Position numbers and translations under genes: made by a program | Part shown: piece after piece, positions 1-8,307 of the stretch | How positions within the stretch are numbered: the first letter of the stretch is position 1 | Layout of the letters: each line of letters opens with the position of its first letter | The notes under the pieces: generated by a model | Database searches by the model: none | The model's input: only the letters and a program-made list of their open reading frames with translations | What the model was told of the DNA's origin: nothing | DNA from: Chloroflexi bacterium UBA6622 | Lineage (GTDB): Bacteria; Chloroflexota; UBA11872 | Direction of reading: 5' to 3' | DNA length: 64,000 bases | NCBI GenBank assembly: GCA_002433065.1 | Contig: DJHK01000001.1 | Location: 62,001 to 126,000, forward strand

Positions 1-191
1 TGGCGAACGGGGCCTATCTTATTTCTGACGCGTTTTTTCCGTTCGCTGATGGACCTGAACTAGCTCTGGAGGCCGGCGTTCGAGCACTCGTTTCGGTAGC
101 AGGATCTGTTCGAGATCAAGAAGTTATCGACACGGTTAATCAGCAAGAACGAATTCTTAGTTTTATAGACGAACGACATTTCAAGCACTGA
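1..191 (+). CDS. purH: PurH, C-terminal end (partial): AICAR transformylase/IMP cyclohydrolase
   Basis: Only the last 62 codons are inside the window; the reading frame begins at base 3 and stops at TGA 189-191. The peptide contains SDAFFPF near its start, then a GVRALVSVAGSVRDQEVI stretch, and ends in RHFKH. These are hallmarks of the C-terminus of the bifunctional purine enzyme that formylates AICAR and closes the ring to IMP. The catalytic N-terminal domains lie upstream of the window. It is convergent with tsaD, with a 53-base gap holding no clear terminator. Confidence 0.9.
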   Translation, partial: ANGAYLISDAFFPFADGPELALEAGVRALVSVAGSVRDQEVIDTVNQQERILSFIDERHFKH

Positions 192-244
192 GGCCGGCCT
201 GCAACCCTGACCTCGAACACCTCGTGGCTAACCCTTCTAGATAC

Positions 245-1309
245 CTAAGCGATACGAAGCCCGGGAGCAATATCCACGGGCTGGAACGATTCATCTCCCC
301 GTGCGATGGCCCACGCACCTGCAACCCCTATCATCGCCGCATTATCAGTGCACCGACTGGGTAACGGGATATACAGAGGCACAGGCGCTGCCGCTTGCAT
401 CTCTCTTCGAAGTCGAGAGTTCGCAGCAACGCCACCAGTCAGAATGATTGAGCGCGCATGATGAATTTCAGCCGCCCTGATTGTCTTGTGGACAAGCACA
501 TCAACCACGGCCTGTTCAAAAGCGAGTGCGATATGAGCTGCTCGATTAGGCCAAGCACGCTTAGGAGTCCAGACATCTGAGTTGGAAAACATTCGGGCAG
601 CTTCGTCTGGACCGAGTTTGTCATCATGCAAGCGTTGCACCGCAGCCTTTAATCCACTAAAACTAAAGTCGTTAGTACCCTCCAGCCACGATCTCGGAAA
701 ATCGATTGGGGTTGACGAAACCATAGCCGCGGCCTGCTCAATCTTGGGCCCCCCGGGGAACCCAAGCCCTAGCATCCGAGCCACTTTGTCAAAAGCCTCG
801 CCGGCGGCGTCATCTCGAGTCCGCCCCAAAACTCGATAGCTCCCCGGGGCCTTAACGAACACTAACTCGGTATGACCACCGGACACGATTAGAGCAACAG
901 CCGGTAATTCGGGCGGACGATCGACATCAAGCCAAGCAGCCGCAATATGCCCTTCAAGATGGTTGACTGGAACCAAGGGCACCTCTAATCCATAAGCGAG
1001 ACCACGACCAAATTCCAAGCCGACCATTAGCGATCCAGGGAGCCCAGGGCCAATGGTGACGGCCACAGCATCAATTTCTCCAACTTTTATCCCCGCCTGG
1101 CTAAGGGCAGAACGACACACTTCATCAACTATCTGCATGTGAATTCGAGAAGCAACTTCTGGAACAATTCCGCCGAAAATAGCGTGAGGCTCAATCTGAG
1201 CCTGGCTAACCGTTGCCATAGGAATGATGCCATCTCGCAAAATCGCAACCGATGTGTCATCACATGAGGTCTCTATTGCAAGCAGCCACGGGGGACCAGT
1301 CTCGATCAT
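245..1309 (-). CDS. tsaD: tRNA N6-adenosine threonylcarbamoyltransferase TsaD
   Basis: Transfers the threonylcarbamoyl group onto A37 of ANN-decoding tRNAs (t6A), working with TsaB and TsaE. The 354-residue product opens with the ASKHA phosphate loop (AIETSCDDTS), has the metal-binding HLEGH motif (His about 117 and 121), SGGHTEL at about 143-149 and a C-terminal TDNAAMIG motif, all typical of the Kae1/TsaD family. The ATG at 1307-1309 is chosen because it forms an ATGA overlap with the rimI stop; an in-frame TTG five codons earlier is less likely. It is the last gene of the minus-strand tsaE-tsaB-rimI-tsaD operon. Confidence 0.96.
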   Translation of the reverse strand: MIETGPPWLLAIETSCDDTSVAILRDGIIPMATVSQAQIEPHAIFGGIVPEVASRIHMQIVDEVCRSALSQAGIKVGEIDAVAVTIGPGLPGSLMVGLEFGRGLAYGLEVPLVPVNHLEGHIAAAWLDVDRPPELPAVALIVSGGHTELVFVKAPGSYRVLGRTRDDAAGEAFDKVARMLGLGFPGGPKIEQAAAMVSSTPIDFPRSWLEGTNDFSFSGLKAAVQRLHDDKLGPDEAARMFSNSDVWTPKRAWPNRAAHIALAFEQAVVDVLVHKTIRAAEIHHARSIILTGGVAANSRLRREMQAAAPVPLYIPLPSRCTDNAAMIGVAGAWAIARGDESFQPVDIAPGLRIA

Positions 1310-1917
1310 AGTTGCGAGCTCCAAGACAACCGTCGCCGTAGTTCCTGTTCCCCCACTTCAACCTTTTCACCAAACACGTTATCGGCGACATTTTCGACGT
1401 GCATGATCAATGCATCCTCAAAATCGTCACTGTAATAGCGTGGCCGAATACCCCCTTCAGTAAAACCATACTTTCGATACAGCGCCTGAGCTGACTGATT
1501 GCTCATTCGCACCTCCAGCGTCATACGAACAGCACCGGCAAGCACAGCAAGCTTGGCCATTTGCACCATGAGCAACTCCCCGATGCCTCGACGCCGAAAC
1601 GCAGGATCGACCGCAATTGTTGTGATGTGTGCCTCATCAATCATGATCCATAGGCCCGCGTACGCAACGATGTCACAGCTCCTACTACGGGCGAACGGAA
1701 AAACAGATAATGGAAATCGAGGCTTTTTCTGATCCTGATTTCCTCCCGCACTGCTGTCTGCCCGAACCACCATGTACTGAGCCTGCTCGTTCTTGAGGAT
1801 TTCCCGTCGATAGGAATTCCTCGGCCACCTGCTAGGAAACGAGACCCTCTCAATTCGCCGAACCTGATCGAGATCATCAAGCGTCATCGGCACGACGCGA
1901 AATATCTCATCAGTCAT
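1306..1917 (-). CDS. rimI: Ribosomal-protein-alanine N-acetyltransferase RimI-like (GNAT)
   Basis: A 203-residue GNAT acetyltransferase. The acetyl-CoA pyrophosphate loop is visible as RRRGIG after a beta strand (TTIAVDP), followed by LEVRMSNQSAQALYRKYGF, the usual RimI C-terminal block. RimI acetylates the N-terminal alanine of ribosomal protein S18 in E. coli; the substrate here is inferred. The protein is longer than the usual roughly 150 residues because of an insertion rich in Gly, Lys and Arg after about residue 55. The ATG at 1917 overlaps the tsaB stop by 8 bases. Its place between tsaB and tsaD is a common arrangement. Confidence 0.88.
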   Translation of the reverse strand: MTDEIFRVVPMTLDDLDQVRRIERVSFPSRWPRNSYRREILKNEQAQYMVVRADSSAGGNQDQKKPRFPLSVFPFARSRSCDIVAYAGLWIMIDEAHITTIAVDPAFRRRGIGELLMVQMAKLAVLAGAVRMTLEVRMSNQSAQALYRKYGFTEGGIRPRYYSDDFEDALIMHVENVADNVFGEKVEVGEQELRRRLSWSSQL

Positions 1918-2578
1918 CGGTGCTGGCCTTGTGTTGGTCTGATGCTTGGACCCATGGCTTCGCCGTGGTTGGCGGCTGAATGTAGACAGGCTCTGCTCCA
2001 AACAAAGCCGGTCCCGAGTTCTCGACCAGCCGACATAACGCCATAGAAATCATGCTTTCGAGAGCGGTAGCTCCGCTGACAACCAAAGGTTGACCCACTA
2101 CATCGTCGAGAACCATATGCAAGCCACAATTATCAGCCGTAGCCACCACATGATTTTTCGTGAGCAACGCCCCAAACATATCGGCACTCACCAACTGAGC
2201 ATCATCTCCATTTGGTTCAGCAAAATACCAACGGTTTCGACCCGCCGGGAGGACAACAACACAATCCAAGCGTCCAACGGATCGTTGAACAACACTAACG
2301 GAACTAACTCCGAGCAACGGTAGTCCACGAGCGAATGAAAATCCTTTAGCAAAGGCCATGCCACCACGTAGAGCAGCAAATCTTCCAGGCCCGGTCGCCA
2401 CAACAACCGCGTCCACATCATCATCCACGCCATTATTGTTGCAGGCACTTCCCAAAGCTTGGTCTAGCAAAACCTCAAGAGGAGCTGGCCACTGGCTTTC
2501 TGTGATGCCCAGCAAGCCATCAGCACCACCAACCCCCACCGAGGCTGTTTCAAAAGACGTATTTATGGCAACAATCAC
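1910..2578 (-). CDS. tsaB: tRNA threonylcarbamoyladenosine biosynthesis protein TsaB
   Basis: Catalytically inactive ASKHA-fold partner that scaffolds TsaD and TsaE in t6A synthesis. The 222-residue product starts IVAINTSFETASVGV, the degenerate phosphate-binding strand, and carries VVATGPGRFAALRGGMAFAKG, the TsaB signature equivalent of GPGSFTGLR. The GTG at 2576-2578 is preferred over an upstream in-frame start because it overlaps the tsaE stop as GTGA and places the conserved N-terminus exactly at the start. The last third is less conserved and ends in a short charged tail. Confidence 0.9.
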   Translation of the reverse strand: MIVAINTSFETASVGVGGADGLLGITESQWPAPLEVLLDQALGSACNNNGVDDDVDAVVVATGPGRFAALRGGMAFAKGFSFARGLPLLGVSSVSVVQRSVGRLDCVVVLPAGRNRWYFAEPNGDDAQLVSADMFGALLTKNHVVATADNCGLHMVLDDVVGQPLVVSGATALESMISMALCRLVENSGPALFGAEPVYIQPPTTAKPWVQASDQHKASTDD

Positions 2579-3066
2579 GATATATCTGCCTGCCCGGCCA
2601 CAACCTGATCGATAATGGCGCAGGCCATCGCGCCGTGACCCCAAAAGCTTATGTGCCGACGGTCACTCGAACTTGCAACAAGCTCGACATCAATCCGCAT
2701 ATCCGGTACCTGTTGGTCGGCTCGATCAACCCACTCGACAGCTATCACATCGGCCTCCAGAATCAAATCCAACCAACCAATAGATTCCAGATCATCAACC
2801 TGGCTAATACGATAAAGGTCCACATGAGTCAGACATCTGCGACCGGCATGGTGCTGCGCCACAAAAGTGTAGGTCGGCGAAGTCACGTCGTCGGACATCC
2901 CAAGACCATCGGCAATTCCCTTCACGAACACCGTCTTGCCGACGCCGAGAAACCCACGAACACCGATAAACATAGCGCCGGTCAGTGCCTGACCAAGTAC
3001 ACGTCCAAGCCATCGAGTTTCTTCGGTATCACTCGTGACCAACGTTACGTGGCGTTCAGTAACCAT
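2575..3066 (-). CDS. tsaE: tRNA threonylcarbamoyladenosine biosynthesis ATPase TsaE
   Basis: Small P-loop ATPase that drives turnover of the TsaB-TsaD complex. The 163-residue product contains the P-loop GFLGVGKT at about 38-46, a SPTYTFV segment, HVDLYRI and a DVIAVEWVDR Walker-B-like strand, in the order expected for the family (usual length about 150). It is the first gene of the minus-strand t6A operon, and the next gene overlaps it by four bases. It is divergent from the glycosyltransferase at 3145; their shared 78-base gap holds a short dyad. Confidence 0.93.
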   Translation of the reverse strand: MVTERHVTLVTSDTEETRWLGRVLGQALTGAMFIGVRGFLGVGKTVFVKGIADGLGMSDDVTSPTYTFVAQHHAGRRCLTHVDLYRISQVDDLESIGWLDLILEADVIAVEWVDRADQQVPDMRIDVELVASSSDRRHISFWGHGAMACAIIDQVVAGQADIS

Positions 3067-3086
3067 AAGTTAGCGCTCACAACTCG

Positions 3087-3103
3087 CTTTACCACCGGTA
3101 AAG
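3087..3103. promoter_or_regulatory. Inverted repeat in the tsaE/glycosyltransferase divergent gap
   Basis: CTTTACC-ACC-GGTAAAG, a perfect 7+7 dyad with a 3-base centre, sits 20 bases upstream of the tsaE start and about 40 bases upstream of the divergent gene. The position would suit an operator serving both directions. No regulator is implicated and no T-run follows, so it does not look like a terminator. Confidence 0.35.
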
Positions 3104-3144
3104 TCCGGGCCTAGACTTCGTTCTGCCTCCATTGAATTAGAGCG

Positions 3145-4371
3145 ATGGGGGTACCGCATGTACCGGAGTTTCAAGCCGTGCGCCGTCATATTGTCAAAAT
3201 CGCCCCTACCGACTTTTTCTCTGATTACGGTTGCCATGTTCGAATCCTTGAAGAAGCTCGGCGGCTCCAAACTCACAATCACGATGTCACGATTCTCACC
3301 TATCCAGGCGGCATTAACCCTGAAAACCTTCGTATTATTCGTGTTTCTGGATGGTTTAGTAGTGATCGTCCACGCGTCGGATCGCGATGGAACAAGCTGT
3401 TGCTTGACCCGGCGCTCCTTGCAATGTCGCTTGGGCGTATGGCCAGACGCCGTATTGACGTTGTACATGCCCACCTACACGAGGGCGTCCTAGTCGGATG
3501 GCCACTAGCTCGCCTGCATCGAGCTCCCCTCGTTTTTGATTATCAAGGCAGCCTGACGCGAGAAATGGTGGATCACCAATTCATTAAAGACCAGAGCCCA
3601 ACGTTAACGATTTTTGGTGGTCTAGAACGCCTGGCAAATACGCTACCGGACAAAATCCTTACAAGTTCAGAGAACTCCAGAACCTCGCTTGTTGAGAATT
3701 TCGGCGTGGCTCCAACCCGCGTGGCCGCGGTCACGGACGGCGTGGACGTAGACACCTTTCGCCCCCGAGAACGAAAGGATACCGATCGGATCTTCCGTCT
3801 ACGCCAAAGACTAGGCATACCCATGGATCATCTAATCGTCGGGTACCTCGGATTACTAGCTGAATATCAAGGAACCGGGGATTTGATTCGGGCCGCTCAA
3901 GAAATCATCAGCCGAACACCAAACACTCATTTCCTGGTCATGGGATTTCCCAACACAGAAGCCTATCGATCTGCCGCCGCCGACGCCGGGCTCTCCACGC
4001 ATATGACTTTTACTGGAAGGATCGCCTATGAAGACGCTCCTGAAATGCTCCGCTTGCTCGACATTGCGGTCGCCCCCAAGCGGTCAGAAACAGAAGGCAA
4101 TGGGAAAGTCCTTAATTACATGGCCACGGGCCTGCCAACAGTCACCTATGACGGCCCAGTGACACGAGAACTTCTTGGAAAATACGGCCTTAGAGTTCCG
4201 GTTGGCTCTGTTCCGGAACTCGGGAAATCAATCGAGCGCTATCTTGCGGATCCCAATCTACGAAAAACACACGGTGATGGGTTGCGGCACCGAGCCACGC
4301 AGCATTACTCGTGGGACCGACAGATCCTTAAGATTCTTGATGTGTACTCATCACTGTGGAACCCAGAATGA
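3145..4371 (+). CDS. GT4-family (GT-B fold) glycosyltransferase
   Basis: A 408-residue retaining glycosyltransferase of the RfaB/GT4 type. The N-terminal half has the glycine-rich acceptor region (FFSDYGCHVRILEEARRL) and an HAHLHEG strand. The C-terminal half has VGYLGLLAEYQG, a HMTFTGRI strand and the donor-binding signature KRSETEGNGK followed by LNYMATGLPTV. Substrates cannot be read from the sequence. Being directly upstream of a MraY-type transferase and murF suggests a role in envelope polymer or lipid-linked sugar assembly (inference). The start is ATG 3145; a GTG 11 codons later is an alternative. Confidence 0.82.
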   Translation: MGVPHVPEFQAVRRHIVKIAPTDFFSDYGCHVRILEEARRLQTHNHDVTILTYPGGINPENLRIIRVSGWFSSDRPRVGSRWNKLLLDPALLAMSLGRMARRRIDVVHAHLHEGVLVGWPLARLHRAPLVFDYQGSLTREMVDHQFIKDQSPTLTIFGGLERLANTLPDKILTSSENSRTSLVENFGVAPTRVAAVTDGVDVDTFRPRERKDTDRIFRLRQRLGIPMDHLIVGYLGLLAEYQGTGDLIRAAQEIISRTPNTHFLVMGFPNTEAYRSAAADAGLSTHMTFTGRIAYEDAPEMLRLLDIAVAPKRSETEGNGKVLNYMATGLPTVTYDGPVTRELLGKYGLRVPVGSVPELGKSIERYLADPNLRKTHGDGLRHRATQHYSWDRQILKILDVYSSLWNPE

Positions 4372-4416
4372 CGGCGGCCTCCATACTTGAAGTGTCATTG
4401 CACCTCAGCGACCACG

Positions 4417-5769
4417 ATGGATCCACGACTTAGCGGCCTCATAGCCGCAGGAATAACCATCCTTATTACCGCAGGGGTCACCCGAGCGGCATTAGCCTTT
4501 TTCCCTCGATTTACATCGCGGGAAATCAAGGTTGGCACTCACCGTATCGCTGAAGACCAATCGACCAGAAGTAAACTGCCGCTCGTTGCCGGACCAGCCC
4601 TGGCAATAGGCCTTAGTGCCGGCGCAATCGTTAGTACGAGCAATGCCGAAACCACACACGTCTGGTGGCTTCTATTGGCCACTAGTGGATTTTTTGTGTT
4701 TGGTTTCATTGATGACACAGCCAAGGCAACAAGAGGCCACGGTGTCAGCGAGCGGGCCTACTTCACCATGATGTTGCTCCTCTCGATCGGACTCGTCTTG
4801 CTGCTGGTCGGATCAGGAGTAAGCCAAAGCACTGCGGGATCACAGTTTGCGCTTGCCACGTACTTGGGACCAGATTCGCAACTAGTACTGAGCGTCTGGT
4901 ACGTGTTTCTCGTGCTTGGAACCACTCTTGCTACCAGCTTTAGTGATGGAATGGACGGTCTCACATCTGGATCAACAGCCATACTGATGCTCGGAATAGC
5001 AGTACTTGCCGGGTCTATCGCGCAAGGTTGGCCAACTCTTGTAGCTGCCGGATCGTTGGGTGTTTTGCTATGGAATCTCCCTTCACGATGGTCGCCATCG
5101 AGAAACTCCCACACTAGATATGCTCGAGTGTTCCTCGGTGATAGCGGTGCACTCCTGTTGGGAAGTGCTATGGCTGCGTCTGCAATCGCAACTGGGTTTG
5201 ATCTCCTGTGGCCCCTACTCGCTGGACCTCTGCTCTTGGAAGGATTCTCCTCCCTTATTCAGGCAAAACTACTCGTACCTATATACCGACGCCTCGTTGA
5301 TCCAAGAAATACCGATGGATCACCAATGTCACACCAACGCTTCCCTCTTCCATTATTGGCTTCGCCATTGCACCACCATTGGGAATTATTGGGAATAAAC
5401 CGCCTGAAGGTAGTCCTTATGTTTTGGTCATGTATCGCAGCCGCAACAATTTTGGGTGTTGCTGCCGCTGGGACTACTGGTGCTTGGACAACTGTGACCC
5501 TGCTGGTACTAAGCGGGACCTGTACGTTAGGTTTTTGGATCGTGGCAATGTGGTTTCGACCAGCCTTTGTTCGGGTTAGGGACGAATCAATCGTTGTCTT
5601 CCACGGTCGACCGATTGAGATCGGTCCGTTTCACCTATCTCGAGAACGTGAAATCATTCCAGATACGCGACTCTCAATAAGAGCGACACAGGACAACATG
5701 CTGAACAAGCCAATGAACGCCCAGGCTCTGGCGGAGTGGATATCCTGTAATCGAGATCCACAAAGTTAA
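4417..5769 (+). CDS. mraY: MraY/WecA-family phospho-sugar transferase with a C-terminal extension (probable MraY)
   Basis: Integral membrane enzyme that would transfer phospho-MurNAc-pentapeptide from UDP to undecaprenyl phosphate (lipid I). Visible motifs: FGFIDDTAKA (Asp-Asp), FSDGMDGLTSG (catalytic DGMDGL), RVFLGDSGALLLG and the MraY-type PLHHHWELLG histidine loop, among about ten hydrophobic segments. The HHH loop and adjacent murF favour MraY over WecA. The 450 residues exceed the usual 320-360 because of a soluble tail of about 60-80 residues after the last membrane span. ATG 4417 is chosen; a TTG 10 codons earlier is unlikely. The dcw cluster near the end of the window has no mraY. Confidence 0.78.
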   Translation: MDPRLSGLIAAGITILITAGVTRAALAFFPRFTSREIKVGTHRIAEDQSTRSKLPLVAGPALAIGLSAGAIVSTSNAETTHVWWLLLATSGFFVFGFIDDTAKATRGHGVSERAYFTMMLLLSIGLVLLLVGSGVSQSTAGSQFALATYLGPDSQLVLSVWYVFLVLGTTLATSFSDGMDGLTSGSTAILMLGIAVLAGSIAQGWPTLVAAGSLGVLLWNLPSRWSPSRNSHTRYARVFLGDSGALLLGSAMAASAIATGFDLLWPLLAGPLLLEGFSSLIQAKLLVPIYRRLVDPRNTDGSPMSHQRFPLPLLASPLHHHWELLGINRLKVVLMFWSCIAAATILGVAAAGTTGAWTTVTLLVLSGTCTLGFWIVAMWFRPAFVRVRDESIVVFHGRPIEIGPFHLSREREIIPDTRLSIRATQDNMLNKPMNAQALAEWISCNRDPQS

Positions 5770-5866
5770 ATGAACTCGCCGCCCTCATTCAATCACTATC
5801 AAACCTGACTGACCGAAGTTGCCTATGAAACCCATCGACTGATAATCGATACGAGGTCTAGACCCC

Positions 5867-7282
5867 ATGTTTACGCTCGCCGACGTTCTTGCCGCTGGAG
5901 AACAGCCAACTACACGAGAAGCCCATTCAGTGAGCCTCCGAGGCGCCCATTACGATAGTCGGAAGGTTGGCCACGGCATGTTGTTTGTGGCTATGCCAGG
6001 CGCCCAAGTGGACGGTAACGATTATATAAATGATGCGTTTACAAGAGGTGCCTCCGCCGTTCTCGCTGAGCGTCCAGACCCAACATCGAACATCTCACGG
6101 CAAGTCATTGTTCCCAATTCGATTCAGGTATTTCAGAAGTTGGCTCATCACATTCGCTCTCAGTCTTCTGCAGAAATAATTGGTGTAACAGGGAGTAATG
6201 GGAAAACCTCCACTAAACAAGCATTATTCGCAGCACTCAGCGCTCATGGATCAACACTCGCAACAGACCGTAGTGAAAATACTGATGTCGGCGTTCCTAC
6301 CACGCTCTCTCGCTTACATCCCGACCATCAATTTGCGGTCATAGAGATGGGTGCCCAAATCCAAGGGGAGATTTCTTCTTATTGCCAAATCGCCCATCCA
6401 AACATCGCCGTCATAACAAATCTTTCTGCCGCACACATCGGCGAGTTCGGATCAATGGAAAACATTGTGAAGGCAAAATCAGAACTCATTCAAGGATTGC
6501 GGGACGGCGGCCCCACCATCCTTCCCCATTCAGGTCCATCGATCGACCATCTGAGAACATTAGCTCCAGGTCGTGTAGTTTCGTTTGGCCGTGAAGCCGA
6601 AGCCGATGTGTCTGTCGGCTTATCCATAAACTCGACCGGAAGTACAGTCACGATCACAGCTGGATCCTATAACTCAAAAATTGAAGCAAAAGGAATTGCC
6701 GGACCTGTCGACCTAGCCTTTGGAGCCGCTATCGCTGTAACCCTGGCACTCGAACTACCAATTGAAGAATCGGTATCCGGACTTCAAGCATTCCAGCCGG
6801 CACCGCACCGCATGGCCCTCCGACCCAGCGCGAGCGGAATCATGGTCCTTGACGACAGCTATAACGCAAACACAGCATCAATGACCGAAGCCCTACGTAT
6901 GTTCCACGAACTTCCTGTTCAGGGGCGAAAATACGCCGTACTCGGAGACATGCTTGAGCTTGGTCCAAGTACACACACTGAGCATCGCAAGATCGGTCAT
7001 ACGGCAGCAACGGTCGACGTTTTGTTTGCCATCGGCCAGATGGCCGACCTGCTTGCCCAAGGTGCGATCCAAGCTGGAATGTCGAGCCAAAAGATACATG
7101 TGCTGGCTACAGAAACCCTAGACTCGGAAGAGCTCGGCGAAGCAAGAAAAAAACTGCAACAGCTAATCCATGCGCTTGTTAAACCTGGAGACGCAATTCT
7201 GCTGAAAGCCAGCAATGGGATTGGACTAAGTGCAGTTTCGGACGCAATCGCTATTGGCACTGACGATCAGACAGCAACTTAG
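5867..7282 (+). CDS. murF: UDP-N-acetylmuramoyl-tripeptide--D-Ala-D-Ala ligase MurF
   Basis: Cytoplasmic ligase that adds D-Ala-D-Ala to complete the UDP-MurNAc-pentapeptide. The 471-residue product shows the Mur ligase order: an N-terminal substrate domain (GAHYDSRKV, MLFVAMPG, ADGNDYI-like), the ATP loop GVTGSNGKTSTK at about 112, VIEMGAQIQGEI, and the MurF signature LDDSYNANTASM. A fourth block, AVLGDMLELG, follows. It lies 97 bases after the mraY-like gene on the same strand and is convergent with the methyltransferase gene at 7302. No other Mur ligase is beside it, unlike a standard dcw cluster. Confidence 0.95.
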   Translation: MFTLADVLAAGEQPTTREAHSVSLRGAHYDSRKVGHGMLFVAMPGAQVDGNDYINDAFTRGASAVLAERPDPTSNISRQVIVPNSIQVFQKLAHHIRSQSSAEIIGVTGSNGKTSTKQALFAALSAHGSTLATDRSENTDVGVPTTLSRLHPDHQFAVIEMGAQIQGEISSYCQIAHPNIAVITNLSAAHIGEFGSMENIVKAKSELIQGLRDGGPTILPHSGPSIDHLRTLAPGRVVSFGREAEADVSVGLSINSTGSTVTITAGSYNSKIEAKGIAGPVDLAFGAAIAVTLALELPIEESVSGLQAFQPAPHRMALRPSASGIMVLDDSYNANTASMTEALRMFHELPVQGRKYAVLGDMLELGPSTHTEHRKIGHTAATVDVLFAIGQMADLLAQGAIQAGMSSQKIHVLATETLDSEELGEARKKLQQLIHALVKPGDAILLKASNGIGLSAVSDAIAIGTDDQTAT

Positions 7283-7301
7283 ACCACTCACACATCAGCC
7301 T

Positions 7302-8204
7302 CTAAGCATCATTTTTTGCAGCTCGACGTTCTGCTCGACGTTCCTTAGCAGCTTCTTCGCTCCGAAAATTTTGTATCCAGGTTGATGAAAATGAGTCATG
7401 ACCATGAATAAGATTCGCAGCCATTACCGCATGCCGAGTTTCCTTGTGAGTCATGTCCAAGATCGCGGCCGTTAGGCCAGACTCAATCGCAAGTAGCAGT
7501 GTTGCAGCATTAAGCGAGCGACGATTAGGGAGACCAAACGACACATTGCTCAGGCCAATGCTCATGTTCACACCATCCTCATCAGCCAATGTGTGGATCG
7601 CTTGAATCAAGCCAGGACCATACACGTCATTAGCACCGATGGGCAGGCACACCGGATCGATCACGATGTCTTCAGCCCGGACCCCATGCTCACCAGCAAC
7701 TGCGATGAGCGAGCGAGCATTGTCGACTCGTTCCTGCGCAGTTTCGGGCATGGCTGCACCGCCTTTGGTGCACATGCCAATCATCGCCGCTCCATGCTCT
7801 GCAATCGCCGGGAGGAGTTCGTCCATATAGTCCGCCTCAAAAGGCACGGAGTTAACGATAGGACGACCTTCCGCCACCTCAAGCCCGGCAAGAAGCACCT
7901 TCACCGTATAGCTGTCAATGCTCACTGGTACGTCCACAACTTCCTGCACCGCGCGGACCGCATCACGCATTTTTCTTTCTTCAATATCGTGATGTGGGTC
8001 ACCCGTGTTGACGTCAATAACTCGAGCCCCAGCAGCTACCTGGCGTTTGGCATCGCGTTGTACGAACGCCCAATCACCGATGTCATAAGCTCGCTGCAAT
8101 CTAGGCTTATTGGTCGGATTGAGTCTTTCACCAATGGGAGTAAATGGTCTATCACGACCTATCACTACCTCAAGACCATCACGACCACGCAACACTGTGT
8201 CCAC
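7302..8204 (-). CDS. Pterin-binding methyltetrahydrofolate:corrinoid methyltransferase-like enzyme
   Basis: A 300-residue TIM barrel of the pterin-binding family (MetH pterin domain, AcsE/MtgA type). Supporting segments are PIGERLNPT, VIDVNTGDPHH, VPVSIDSY, IVNSVPFEA, IVIDPVCLP and SIGLSNVSFGLPNR, the last typical of methyl-THF methyltransferases rather than dihydropteroate synthases. It should move the methyl group of methyl-THF to a corrinoid protein, but no corrinoid protein gene is adjacent. The C-terminus is a charged tail rich in Ala, Arg and Lys. The start is GTG at 8202-8204. folP, a structural relative, follows 103 bases upstream on the same strand. Confidence 0.82.
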   Translation of the reverse strand: MDTVLRGRDGLEVVIGRDRPFTPIGERLNPTNKPRLQRAYDIGDWAFVQRDAKRQVAAGARVIDVNTGDPHHDIEERKMRDAVRAVQEVVDVPVSIDSYTVKVLLAGLEVAEGRPIVNSVPFEADYMDELLPAIAEHGAAMIGMCTKGGAAMPETAQERVDNARSLIAVAGEHGVRAEDIVIDPVCLPIGANDVYGPGLIQAIHTLADEDGVNMSIGLSNVSFGLPNRRSLNAATLLLAIESGLTAAILDMTHKETRHAVMAANLIHGHDSFSSTWIQNFRSEEAAKERRAERRAAKNDA

Positions 8205-8307
8205 TACTTCAACCTCTCACGCGGCGCGCAGCCACGCTCGGATTTCGAACGGGCGAATTCGAAGGATACGCGGGACGCGCGCCAACCAGCAACGATATTC
8301 CCTAATC

